This document shows positions 43,801-52,149 of a stretch of 64,000 nucleotides of DNA, one piece after another. The position numbers and the translations under genes were made by a program. The first letter of the stretch is position 1. Each line of letters starts with the position of its first letter. The stretch is from Calothrix sp. NIES-2100 (GTDB taxonomy: Bacteria; Cyanobacteriota; Cyanobacteriia; Cyanobacteriales; Nostocaceae). The notes below the pieces were generated by a model, which saw only the letters and a list, made by a program, of their open reading frames with translations, did not search any database and had not been told where the DNA came from. Where the stretch lies: positions 2,302,238 to 2,366,237 of the forward strand of contig NZ_AP018178.1 in the NCBI RefSeq assembly GCF_002368195.1, read 5' to 3'.

Positions 43801-46800
43801 TCTGAAATAACTGGTTTATAGACATAAATATTTGAAGAAGCGTTGGTGGCTCCAGCAACTAGATTATTTGCGGTAGATTGAAAACCAATGTAGCTTCCAT
43901 CCCCGCTGATGGAGGGATTGATACTGTCTGCACGTGTTTCACTATTAAGTGATGGGCTGACTAGTTTTGTCTCACCAGTGAGGCGATCGCGCAAATAAAT
44001 ATTGTTGTAGGAATCAGGGTTGTCTACTCCAAGATAGGAAGCAAGGGATTGGAAGACGACATAACGCCCATTCGCACTTATAGAAGGTCGGCTACTATTA
44101 CTGTCTAATTCTGTTTCATCACTGGTAAGGCTGACTCGCTCAAGAGTTTCGGCTTGCAAATCATAAACGAAGATGTCACCCGTCTCATTAGTATCTCCTG
44201 AAACCAGATTGGAGGCGAGGGAAGAGAAGACGACATAGTGACCATCGGCACTTATTGAAGGTGATAAACTAATTTCATTTGCCTCAGTTCCATTGATACC
44301 AATACTGATGCGTTTGGTAGTGCCTGTTTGGCGATCGCGCAAGAAAATATCTCCAACCTCATTGGTATCATTAGCAACTAGATTAGAAGCGTAGGAATAA
44401 AATACTACATAGCGTCCATCTGCACTAATTGCCGCATCTGGACTCAAGCTATCACTATTGCTTTGGATGCCCTCATTAGCAACACTGATCAACTCGGTTG
44501 TTTCAGCTTGGAGATCGCGTAAGAAAACGTCAACTGCGCCATTGGTGTCTCCTTGTACCAAGTTGGAAGCAATAGAGGAGAACACTACATAGCGCCCATC
44601 ACCGCTAATCGCAGCTAGATTGCTAACCCCATCGGCTTGATTTCCATCATTGGCGATACTAATTCTTCTGGTTGAAGCTGTTTGTGTGTCGCGAATGAAG
44701 ATGTCTCGAACGTCATTTGTATCGTTGTCTACTAAATTAGATGCATCGGAAGCGAAGACAACATAACGACCATCATCACTAATGGCAAAAACCTCACTCT
44801 TGCCGTTGGCTTGAGTTTCATCATCACTAAGGCTAATTCTCTCCAGTGTATTGGTTTGTGAATTACGGATGAAGACATCTGAAACTCCGTTAGTATCACC
44901 CGCAACTAAATCATAAGCCGCAGATGTAAAAGCTAGAAAAAGTCCATCACTGTTTGGAAGGGGAGTTGTGCTATCGCCATTTCCTTGTGTAATTGCTAAT
45001 AAAGAGTCTGACTGGTTAACAGATGCTTTCACCGCTGAATCTGTTAAAGCGAAAGCCTCCAAAGTTGAAAGAAGTTGTAAATTATCGCTAGGCTCCTCAG
45101 TAAATCCTAGTGGGCTTAAGTTACGCTGATTCTGAGGACTATTATTTTGTCGCTGCTGACCATCCCAGGTGAGGTTTAGCCAACCTGAAGGAAGTGATTG
45201 TCCAACTCCGATTTGACCTTTAACACTGCCGCCTAACTGGAAACCCTTACCTAATGAGAATGATCCTCCAAGATCATAGGATAGAGTTTGAGTAGTATTT
45301 GTATAGTCAATACCAACATTAACCTGATAACCAGGCAAAGCTTTAGAATATGAAGCTTTGGCTGTAAAGTTATTAATAGTTGACTCAATCCGTGATTGAG
45401 CAGGGGCAGGGTTGTGTTTTAACACACTCTGAAGCCCAGAAATGGTAATATCTTCCAACTTGCCTAGATAAACATCTAAACTGATACTTCCATTGGCAAT
45501 TGGTTGTTGATATTTTAAGAAATCATTATCAACGGATAATCCATAAGACTTAAAAGCCTGATAAGCTCCAGGAAGGTAAGCTTTGACAGCAGCCTCTCCT
45601 AAACTTCTAATTTTCTCTTTTCCAATTGCAAGGCCTTCATCCACAACTTTTTGTCGAACCTGTGGTGGACTTTGATTGAGAAAATATACTATCTTGTTAG
45701 TATCAGATTGAATAGCAGAGAATACTTTGTTAACACCGAAACCAAACAAATCTTCAGTTCGCTGTCTTAAATTTTCCTGCCATGTTTTCAGAGGTGTCTC
45801 AACATAATTTTGAAAAGCTGCTTTTTGAACATTTTGTGCTAAGTTTTCAATATTTTGCTTACTGGTTAATGAAAATCTTCTTGCTGAATCAGCAGCTAAA
45901 CCAAGACTGCTATTAACTTGAGTTGATATAGAAGCAGTATCGCTTTCAACGTTAGTTCCCGAAATATTGGCTGTAGCTAAACTTAGCCTGCTATCAACTT
46001 GATTTGATGTAAAAGAAGTATTACGAGCCACGCTATTTCCAGAATCCAAAATATTTGCGGTAGCACTACCTTTAACATCAAGATTCCATCGGAAATCTAA
46101 CACTTTATCTAATGGCTGACTAAATCCTGTAACTGTAGTTGTAATTCGGTTAGTAAAAGTTTTCCCAGGGGCGATACTATTAGGAATAGTAAAATTAAGC
46201 TTGGTTTCTCCAGTAATTTCATCGGTAATATTGCTAGTGGGTTGGAGATCAGCCTTTACAAACTCCATTCCTTTGGGCAGAATAATCTCAGTCGTCGCAT
46301 CTGTGGCACTCTGACTACTATTATTAGTGAGATTAACTGTATAAGTGAGTTCTGGACTTATACCAATTACACCTTGATCGCTAGAGATTGAAAGATCTAG
46401 ATTGGTAATAGGATCTACTTGTAATTTTGCATTGTAATTATATAAACTGTATACGGGGTGCGGTAAACCAATCCAGAAATAGTAAGTACCAGGTTCCATT
46501 ACCCCAAAAAAATCAATTGTTTCATTACTAAACCCTGTACCACCACCTCCGGTATACTCAAACTTAAGATCACTCGTACCTAAGGAGCTTACAGAAGCAG
46601 TAGGAATATATTCGGGGGGTCCATCAACAAAACTTCCTGATACAAATACAATATTAACTTTACTAGCTGTATCAAGAGTAAATTTAAAGAAATCAGCTTC
46701 ATCTCTATAATCAACAAAGTCAGAACCTAGATAATCATTAATTTCAGTAGTTTTCTTTGCACTTCCTAAAGTACCTAAATCATAAGCTGTACTTGTATTA

Positions 46801-47381
46801 TTACCACCTGAATCTAAATCAGGGTATGAAAACTCTGCCTTAAGACTAATCCCATCTATATTAATGATTCCTGTATCATCTTCAGTTTCTAGCTTCTGTA
46901 ACTGACTTTCATTTAGCATATCTCCACGTACAAAAGCCGCGAAAATCGCCCCTTCATCACCAGGTGCATCAGCAGTATTAATTTGGGTATCAACCCAATG
47001 ACCAAATTCTTCTAGTAATACACGAGCGATCGCTCCTACATCTCCCTGATGATTTGTGATAAATTCCTGTGATAGATAAATCCTATTCGTCGCTGCTGCA
47101 AAAGCTCCATTCGCTCCATTTATATCTGCTGCATGGCGAACCTCTATCTCAGGAAAATCACTAAAATCTCCGGTTATCCAAGCCGTCGCCAAAGAATCAA
47201 CATTAACCCCCTCCCCAAAAGCGATCGCCATCTTTTGACCAAAATCTTGCTCACTGGCAAAATTCTGTAAGTAGTCTTGTGCTAAAAACAGAGCTTGTTC
47301 TACGTGGGTTAACTGTGTTGGATCAAGGATTAAAGAAGACTTGACAATTAAATTTTTTCCGGCGATGCGTGCATTGTTCAT
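40899..47381 (-). CDS. Giant modular protein with PD40, Ig-like and DUF4114 domains
   Basis: 2160 residues. Order: N-terminal peptidase-like module (about 1-190) with EEFGH at 124-128; PPC-like domain (about 195-320); DUF11-type beta domain (about 330-440); a unique region with helices (450-780); roughly seven PD40/TolB-like propeller repeats (about 794-1184, ISADGRYVVFSSLASNLV); a cadherin-like domain (1195-1310); five He_PIG/Ig-like repeats (1310-1817); and a C-terminal DUF4114 ending NDFNDAIVRVNLS. No classical signal peptide, so export is probably type I or unknown. It is likely an adhesin or matrix protein. Neighbour of ftsH tail-to-tail. Confidence 0.88.
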   Translation of the reverse strand: MNNARIAGKNLIVKSSLILDPTQLTHVEQALFLAQDYLQNFASEQDFGQKMAIAFGEGVNVDSLATAWITGDFSDFPEIEVRHAADINGANGAFAAATNRIYLSQEFITNHQGDVGAIARVLLEEFGHWVDTQINTADAPGDEGAIFAAFVRGDMLNESQLQKLETEDDTGIINIDGISLKAEFSYPDLDSGGNNTSTAYDLGTLGSAKKTTEINDYLGSDFVDYRDEADFFKFTLDTASKVNIVFVSGSFVDGPPEYIPTASVSSLGTSDLKFEYTGGGGTGFSNETIDFFGVMEPGTYYFWIGLPHPVYSLYNYNAKLQVDPITNLDLSISSDQGVIGISPELTYTVNLTNNSSQSATDATTEIILPKGMEFVKADLQPTSNITDEITGETKLNFTIPNSIAPGKTFTNRITTTVTGFSQPLDKVLDFRWNLDVKGSATANILDSGNSVARNTSFTSNQVDSRLSLATANISGTNVESDTASISTQVNSSLGLAADSARRFSLTSKQNIENLAQNVQKAAFQNYVETPLKTWQENLRQRTEDLFGFGVNKVFSAIQSDTNKIVYFLNQSPPQVRQKVVDEGLAIGKEKIRSLGEAAVKAYLPGAYQAFKSYGLSVDNDFLKYQQPIANGSISLDVYLGKLEDITISGLQSVLKHNPAPAQSRIESTINNFTAKASYSKALPGYQVNVGIDYTNTTQTLSYDLGGSFSLGKGFQLGGSVKGQIGVGQSLPSGWLNLTWDGQQRQNNSPQNQRNLSPLGFTEEPSDNLQLLSTLEAFALTDSAVKASVNQSDSLLAITQGNGDSTTPLPNSDGLFLAFTSAAYDLVAGDTNGVSDVFIRNSQTNTLERISLSDDETQANGKSEVFAISDDGRYVVFASDASNLVDNDTNDVRDIFIRDTQTASTRRISIANDGNQADGVSNLAAISGDGRYVVFSSIASNLVQGDTNGAVDVFLRDLQAETTELISVANEGIQSNSDSLSPDAAISADGRYVVFYSYASNLVANDTNEVGDIFLRDRQTGTTKRISIGINGTEANEISLSPSISADGHYVVFSSLASNLVSGDTNETGDIFVYDLQAETLERVSLTSDETELDSNSSRPSISANGRYVVFQSLASYLGVDNPDSYNNIYLRDRLTGETKLVSPSLNSETRADSINPSISGDGSYIGFQSTANNLVAGATNASSNIYVYKPVISENSEPVTEANKTLTVLEDAAPIALAIAIPTDADNDPLTITVTTVPETTKGEIRLPNNTVVTANTSLTTEQLTSLVFAPVTNANGSAGTFSYTVSDGNGGTATQTLTLEITAVNDAPTLNSAIANQTATEDTAFSLTFDANTFSDIDAGDSLTYSATLKDGSNLPSWLKFNSATRTFSGTPTNADINIIDIKVAATDTSGATVSDDFSLSVDNVNDAPILNSAIADQSTPTDTAFSFTFDANTFSDIDAGDSLTYSATLKDGSNLPSWLKFNSATRTFSGTPTNADISIIDIKVAATDTSGATVSDDFSLSVDNVNDAPILNSAIADATATEYTTFTFTIPANTFSDVDVDAGDILTYSATLDNDNALPSWLTFDAETRTFSGTPANADVGTLNIKVSAIDNFGASVSDIFSLAVINTNHAPILENAIANQTATEDTAFSFTFDANTFSDIDAGDSLTYSATLKDGSNLPSWLKFNSATRTFSGTPTNADISIIDIKVAATDTSGATVSDDFSLTVDNVNDAPTLENAIADQSTSADTAFSFTFDANTFSDIDAGDSLTYSATLKDGSNLPSWLKFNPATRTFSGTATNANVGSFTIEVQATDNDGVSATDTFVLAVEQSNSSPTLKLSKIADDIFNIFNSSGKSKLQVTLTGRSSNLVNELGAFTVDDAQGNINGIAPGAAGYAQAALDRAKVIFSAIANLPNGFNTNNLTHLLEFNSGENLRFYLIRNSTTDAVRAGVTPLTDILFSDPLKQKITDLGSDQFSLAWKDKDGNSTTDFKDLVVKIQSTNDALPLGTNLQGKPQGEVIDLRDVTNQVKADFVVNREAAFDNFIGFYQVADENGGIDTNSDGKADIFAGQAGYIEAAIRNRVAGIDLTVNNQGTATYTGTFQPGSIFAPFIIANGRPDALLDSNPNNDPAVYFPFLGANTDKKDHIRLLGNNSFGFEDLANGGDNDFNDAIVRVNLSIA
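41930..43470. repeat. Near-identical Ig-like repeat array in the giant gene
   Basis: Five repeats of about 300 bases. Four share long near-identical blocks coding SDIDAGDSLTYSATLKDGSN; the one at about 42540-42840 is divergent. The pattern fits recent duplication or gene conversion. Confidence 0.85.
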
Positions 47382-47590
47382 ATTTTGGCCAGGTTTTATA
47401 GATCAGACGAGAGTTGACGCAGATTCTTTGGCTGAAACCTACTATCCGAATATTCTACTGCATGGTATAAAGTTTGACAGTTGGAAAAGGTCGGAAAAAG
47501 TCGGATCTTTTTAGTAGATTTACGTAAACTTTTTGGCTAAATAAAGCTTATGGTGCGAATATCATAGTTAATTTAGTTCTACATGATTAA

Positions 47591-48620
47591 ATGACGATTG
47601 AAGAAGCGATCGCACTAGTTGAGCAATTATTGAAACGAGGACGCTTAACAAGAGCGTAAGAGCTTGTATTTCGCCACACCTGGGAAGGGAAAACCTACCT
47701 AGAAATGGCCAAAGAACTCACTTACGATCCAGGTCATATTAAAGATGTAGGATCTGAACTGTGGCGATCGCTCTCGCAAGCTTTAGGAGAAAAAGTTACC
47801 AAAAATAACCTGCACGGAGTACTGAAGCGAACCCGACCGCCACAACAACCCATCATAAATTTGGGGGAAGCAATCGACGTTTCTCAATTCTATGGACGTA
47901 CTACTGAATTAGAAACCCTGAGCCAATGGATTGTGCGCGATCGCGCTCGTGTGGTGACACTGCTAGGTATGGGTGGCATGGGTAAAACCGCACTTTCGGT
48001 GAAGTTAGCAGAACAGCTACAGGTCGAATTCGAGTACGTCATTTGGCGATCGCTACGGCACGCACCTGTTTTCGGTGACAAATTGACGGATTGCATCAAA
48101 ATCCTTTCTCATCAGCAAGTTACCACATTGCCCGCTGACCCTCATGAGCAAATTACCTGTTTAATCGAGTACCTCCGCAAATCTCGATGCTTGCTGATTC
48201 TGGATAATTTCGACACATTATTGCAGCAAGGTAACCAGGCAGGCTGTTACCGTGAGGGCTACGAATCCTATGGCGAACTCTTGTGGCGATTGGGAGAAAC
48301 ACAACATCAAAGCTGTGTCCTGATTACCAGCCGAGAAAAACCTGCTGAAATTGCTGCCTTAGAAGGTGATTGTTTGCCAGTTCGTACCCTTGCTTTATCA
48401 GGATTAGAAGTCGCCGCCGGACAAACAATTTTGACACTCAAGGGTTTATCAGGCACTGAAGACGAAACCCGCCATCTAGTTGAGTGTTACCGTGGTAATC
48501 CACTAGCTTTGAAAATTGCTGCCACCTCAATTCGGGACTTACATGAAGGCAATATCGCTCGTTTCTTTGAGTGAAGATGGGAAGATACTAGCAAGTGGGA
48601 GTGTTAATAAAACAACGTGA
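47591..48620 (+). pseudogene. Decayed NB-ARC STAND gene with WD40 remnant
   Basis: A single frame reads MTIEEAIALVEQLLKRGRLT then an internal TAA (47657-47659), then ELVFRHTWEGKTYLEMAKEL, the N-terminal helical domain common to cyanobacterial STAND proteins. NB-ARC follows (GMGGMGKTALSVKLAEQL; Walker B RCLLILDNFDT; YRGNPLALKIAATSI). It stops after NIARFFE. Immediately after, in another frame, VSLSEDGKILASGSVNKTT is a WD40 scrap, so the repeat domain has been mostly deleted. A shorter product from ATG 47705 (289 residues) remains open and might be made. Confidence 0.8.
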
Positions 48621-48653
48621 GTTTGACGAATAGGAAAGCCCAAAAAGCTTGTT

Positions 48654-48812
48654 ATGTATGAATTTGCACAACTGAGCATCCAAAAAGGCGATCGCGCATT
48701 TTCGCTAACTCCCGCCAATGTTGATGACCGAAAACCAGTCCCAGATAGGACTAAGGACTTAATTGGCAAACTGTTTAGTGACCAAGAATATATCTCTCAA
48801 AACCTTGTAGAT
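48654..48812 (+). pseudogene. IS982-type transposase fragment
   Basis: About 50 codons: GDRAFSLTPANVDDRKPVP and DLIGKLFSDQEYISQ match the conserved core of IS982-family DDE transposases. Both ends of the gene are missing. It follows the broken WD40 segment by 34 bases, suggesting that IS activity caused the deletion. The frame then runs into an unrelated palindromic repeat. Confidence 0.7.
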
Positions 48813-48840
48813 GTTGGGTTTCACTACGTTCAACCCAACC

Positions 48841-48966
48841 CAATACTTTTCGGTTAGGGGGAAAAAGGGGAATGGGAAAAGGGAAAGAAAAAACCTTTAA
48901 CCCTTACCCTTTCACCTTTTACCCAAAACCAATTTTTATTTCAAAACGTTTAACCGAGTAGTATTG
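48841..48966. mobile_element. MITE-like element, family 3, copy 1
   Basis: 126 bases with ends CAATACTTTTCGGTTA and TAACCGAGTAGTATTG. Flanked by a perfect 10-base duplication CAACCCAACC (48831-48840 and 48967-48976). The interior is strongly purine-rich on the left (GGGGGAAAAAGGGG) and pyrimidine-rich on the right. No ORF. It has split a GTTGGGTTT/AACCCAACC palindromic repeat. Confidence 0.85.
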
Positions 48967-49007
48967 CAACCCAACCTTGACGACAATCCTGAACACGCAA
49001 TCATTGC

Positions 49008-49676
49008 TTAACCACTCAGTTGTGATTCAGCAATTCCTACTGGACAAGAAACATTTGTTCCGCCTAAACCACAATACCCACCAGGGTTTTTGGCAAGGTA
49101 CTGTTGATGGTAATCTTCAGCGTAGTAAAACTCAGGTGCAGGCAATATTTCTGTGGTAATTTTTCCATAGCCTGCATCTTTGAGGGCTTGCTGATAAGCT
49201 TCCCGTGAGGCTTCTGCTTGCTGACGCTGGTTTTCCGAATATACGTAAATTCCGGAACGGTACTGCGTTCCCGTATCATTACCTTGACGCATCCCTTGGG
49301 TGGGGTTATGGCTTTCCCAAAAAACTTTCAACAATTGGGAATAACTCACCACTGTTGGATCAAATACCACCAATACCACCTCATTATGACCAGTTAATCC
49401 GCTACATACCTCTTGATAGGTGGGGTTTGGTGTGAATCCAGCAGCATAACCAACTGCGGTAGTATAAACACCTTTAACTTGCCAAAATTTGCGCTCTGCA
49501 CCCCAAAAACAACCTAAACCAAATAAAGCTATTTCTAATCCGTCAGGAAAAGGTGCTTTTAGCGGATTACCGTTGACATAGTGAGTCGCAGGTACGCGCA
49601 TTTTTTCTGTTCTTCCTGGTAAGGCTTGTTCAGGGGTGGGCATTACTGCTTTCTTACCAAATCCAAATATTGCCAT
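49008..49676 (-). CDS. msrA: Peptide methionine sulfoxide reductase A
   Basis: 222 residues. Catalytic Cys56 in GLGCFWGAE; YAAGFTPNPTYQEVCSGLTGH is the substrate block. Repairs Met-S-sulfoxide using thioredoxin. An N-terminal extension of about 45 residues (FGFGKKAVMPTPEQALPGR) is usual for cyanobacterial and plant forms. The GT39 gene lies upstream on the same strand, 96 bases away. Confidence 0.95.
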   Translation of the reverse strand: MAIFGFGKKAVMPTPEQALPGRTEKMRVPATHYVNGNPLKAPFPDGLEIALFGLGCFWGAERKFWQVKGVYTTAVGYAAGFTPNPTYQEVCSGLTGHNEVVLVVFDPTVVSYSQLLKVFWESHNPTQGMRQGNDTGTQYRSGIYVYSENQRQQAEASREAYQQALKDAGYGKITTEILPAPEFYYAEDYHQQYLAKNPGGYCGLGGTNVSCPVGIAESQLSG

Positions 49677-49772
49677 TGCTTTTTCATAAATCTCTTTACC
49701 TTACTTAATATTTTAACGATTTTGGTTGACGATCGCTTATTGTGTCAATTGACTGTTGACTGTTGACTGAAT

Positions 49773-51392
49773 TTACAAACGATTGATCTCTTTGGTAATC
49801 AGTTTCCAACCTTCAGCTTCGCCGATTACCTTCACGGAGTCTAGGTAAAGACTATTCTCAGCAGATGCATTCACGAGAAAATAGGGTTGTCCGTTGTAGT
49901 GCCAATAGTATTGCAGTTCACCTAAAGAAGCGGGAATAATTGTGCGATCGCTATAAAAATCCAAGGATGGACGACTGTAGGCAAAGGATGTGTAAATCTT
50001 CTTGACGGTGGGATTAGCTTGTGCGATCATGCTGGCGACTGGTTTGACTGGGTAAGCATCCCATAATTCCCAAACCCAGTAGTTGGTTTTCATCAACAAC
50101 AGCAGTGAAATATAACTTCCCCAAAACAGAATCTTCAGGAATTGCCCATCGCCTCGTTCGGCGTAAATCGCTGCTAAAGTCATAGTTAAGGCAACTGCTG
50201 CACAAATTACCTGTAAGTCTGTTTTCGGTACTGCACCGGAACTAAAAAAAATACTTCCCGCAGAAGCTGCTAAAGCCATCATCGCCAACCCAGCGATCCA
50301 AGACCGGGGATAGGATGTGAGTAGAGGTAAATTTTCTGTTTCTGCGATTTGCGCACCCAAGGCTAAAGCTAGGCCGGGATAAATTGGGAATAAGTACCAG
50401 AGAAGTTTCGTACCCATACAAGAAACGATCAGCAGGTAAACACCACTCCATACCAGTACGAGTTTTGCCCAGCTAAGATTGCGATTTTCCCAAGTTAAGC
50501 GTAAGCTTTGCGGTAGAAACAGTAGCCAAGGCCATGCATACATGGCAATTTCTTTGAAATGGTACCACGAGACTTGAAAACTATCTTGTGAACCGATGCC
50601 AAATCGGTTGATGGCTGGATTGATAAAAGCCATCTGAAGGAAAGTGTGACCGTAGTGCAGTAGCTGCGCACCATACCAACCAAGTGCTGGTAAAATACCG
50701 ATGGCGATCGCTATCCACAGATAGTAACTACTCAGCAGTCGTGGTGTATCCCACAACAAAAATACAATGGCGATCACACCTAGCAATATGCCGAATATCC
50801 CTTGCGTCAGGCAAATTAAGCCCAAGCCGATACCAATACCCAGACAGTAACGCAAATCTCGGCGCGATCGCAATACACACAACATCATCACCATCAAAAA
50901 ACTTACCACCGCGCCATCTAACATCGCCAATCGCCCATGACGCACTACAGGTAGCATTGTCAGGTAAATCAAAGCGCTATAAATAGCCGCCCATCGTTGG
51001 CGAAATATTTCTCGCCCAATGCAATACAGTAATGGTACTGAACAAGCTGTTAAAATTGCTCCAGGTATGCGCGTAGCCCATTCATTAACGCCTTTGAGGT
51101 GGTAAGCCAAAGCAACTAGCAAATGCATTAAAGGCGGCTTGTATGGATAAGGTTCACCGCCGATTGTTGGGTAAAGCCAACCCAGAGAATCTGCTGGGGA
51201 ACGCAAAATTTCCCGGGCGACCTGTGCCACAATCCCTTCATCCCCATCGCGCAGCGGTACTCCTCCCAGATTGACGCTAAACAGTAACACTGCTGCCAAT
51301 AGCAGGACAATTAGCCATACGCCATCAATCAATTTATCAACTGTGCGATGTTGTTTTCCTAGATGACCCCAAATAAAGCTTCCTTCTTGCAT
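49773..51392 (-). CDS. GT39/ArnT-like polyprenyl-sugar glycosyltransferase
   Basis: 539 residues, about eleven membrane helices. First periplasmic loop LGGVPLRDGDEGIVAQVARE has the catalytic Asp/Glu pair of the PMT/ArnT superfamily, followed by YPYKPPLMHLLVA and EWATRIPGA. Transfers a sugar from a polyprenyl carrier to lipid or protein. Acceptor unknown. A C-terminal periplasmic domain of about 100 residues is present. Confidence 0.88.
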   Translation of the reverse strand: MQEGSFIWGHLGKQHRTVDKLIDGVWLIVLLLAAVLLFSVNLGGVPLRDGDEGIVAQVAREILRSPADSLGWLYPTIGGEPYPYKPPLMHLLVALAYHLKGVNEWATRIPGAILTACSVPLLYCIGREIFRQRWAAIYSALIYLTMLPVVRHGRLAMLDGAVVSFLMVMMLCVLRSRRDLRYCLGIGIGLGLICLTQGIFGILLGVIAIVFLLWDTPRLLSSYYLWIAIAIGILPALGWYGAQLLHYGHTFLQMAFINPAINRFGIGSQDSFQVSWYHFKEIAMYAWPWLLFLPQSLRLTWENRNLSWAKLVLVWSGVYLLIVSCMGTKLLWYLFPIYPGLALALGAQIAETENLPLLTSYPRSWIAGLAMMALAASAGSIFFSSGAVPKTDLQVICAAVALTMTLAAIYAERGDGQFLKILFWGSYISLLLLMKTNYWVWELWDAYPVKPVASMIAQANPTVKKIYTSFAYSRPSLDFYSDRTIIPASLGELQYYWHYNGQPYFLVNASAENSLYLDSVKVIGEAEGWKLITKEINRL

Positions 51393-52149
51393 ATTCTATG
51401 ATAATCATTTTGCTTGCTGGTTTGATTACATAGAGATCAGAGCGAATCTCTCATGTTGCCACCCAGTAATAACCTGTGTGTTTAGCAATTGCTAGATTCC
51501 AAATTAACTCATTTTTTCCTATTCGGAAAATTTTTTCTGGAGAAAATTGCCTAAGTTTTTTTTCCGGTTCTTATTATCAAGAATATTTTTTAAAGAAAGA
51601 TATAAATCATACAGATTTATAAGCCTTGGTTTCCCTGAGTATCTTTTGTTGATTAATCTAAATTTTATGTGAAAACTCTCATGGTGTTTGCTGTCTATTT
51701 ATTTAATTACTAAGTTTCTCCGCTGCCTGATTTGCAGAATTTCTAGTTACAGTGTTTCTCAGGTGAACTATACACGTAAGCTCATCAATTAAATTCCTCT
51801 GACTTGTAATTTGAAAAACTAATAATTAGCTAATTTAATTACAAAGTGGAAATTCAACCCATGATAAATAAATAGAAACCGCGTCATCCAGACAAACACC
51901 GTGAATAAATACTCGTGGGGAAAAGTTGACTGATAACGGTTGACTGTGAACGGTCAACGGTCAACAGTCTAATTGAGTTAATGTGCAAATTAAATGTGGA
52001 ACCAATACGGTTTGGATAAGCAATTTTCATCTCCCTTTTGATTTGGTAAAAGGTTAAGGGGTAAGGGGGAAAGGTTTGAATGGGCCCTTTTCCCTTTTCC
52101 CTTTCCCCCTTAACCGAACCGTATTAAATGTGGAACAGCTTAGTTACTA
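51393..52149. other. AT-rich region with heptamer repeats and a MITE
   Basis: 757 bases. Contains GGTTGACTGTGAACGGTCAAC-type repeats at about 51928-51970 and the family-3 element at 52003-52125. The first 500 bases are AT-rich with nothing recognised. Confidence 0.55.
52003..52125. mobile_element. MITE-like element, family 3, copy 2
   Basis: 123 bases, in the opposite orientation to copy 1. Ends CAATACGGTTTGG and CCGAACCGTATT. Perfect 11-base duplication AAATGTGGAAC at 51992-52002 and 52126-52136. The interior shows the same purine-to-pyrimidine switch. Confidence 0.87.

Noticed and set aside
41875..43821. Plus-strand frames across the Ig-like repeat array
   Set aside because: They are antisense shadows repeated with the same period as the repeats of the giant gene.
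49008..51392. Genomic island bounded by the two family-3 elements
   Set aside because: msrA and the GT39 gene look like ordinary cyanobacterial genes; two MITEs alone do not show transfer.
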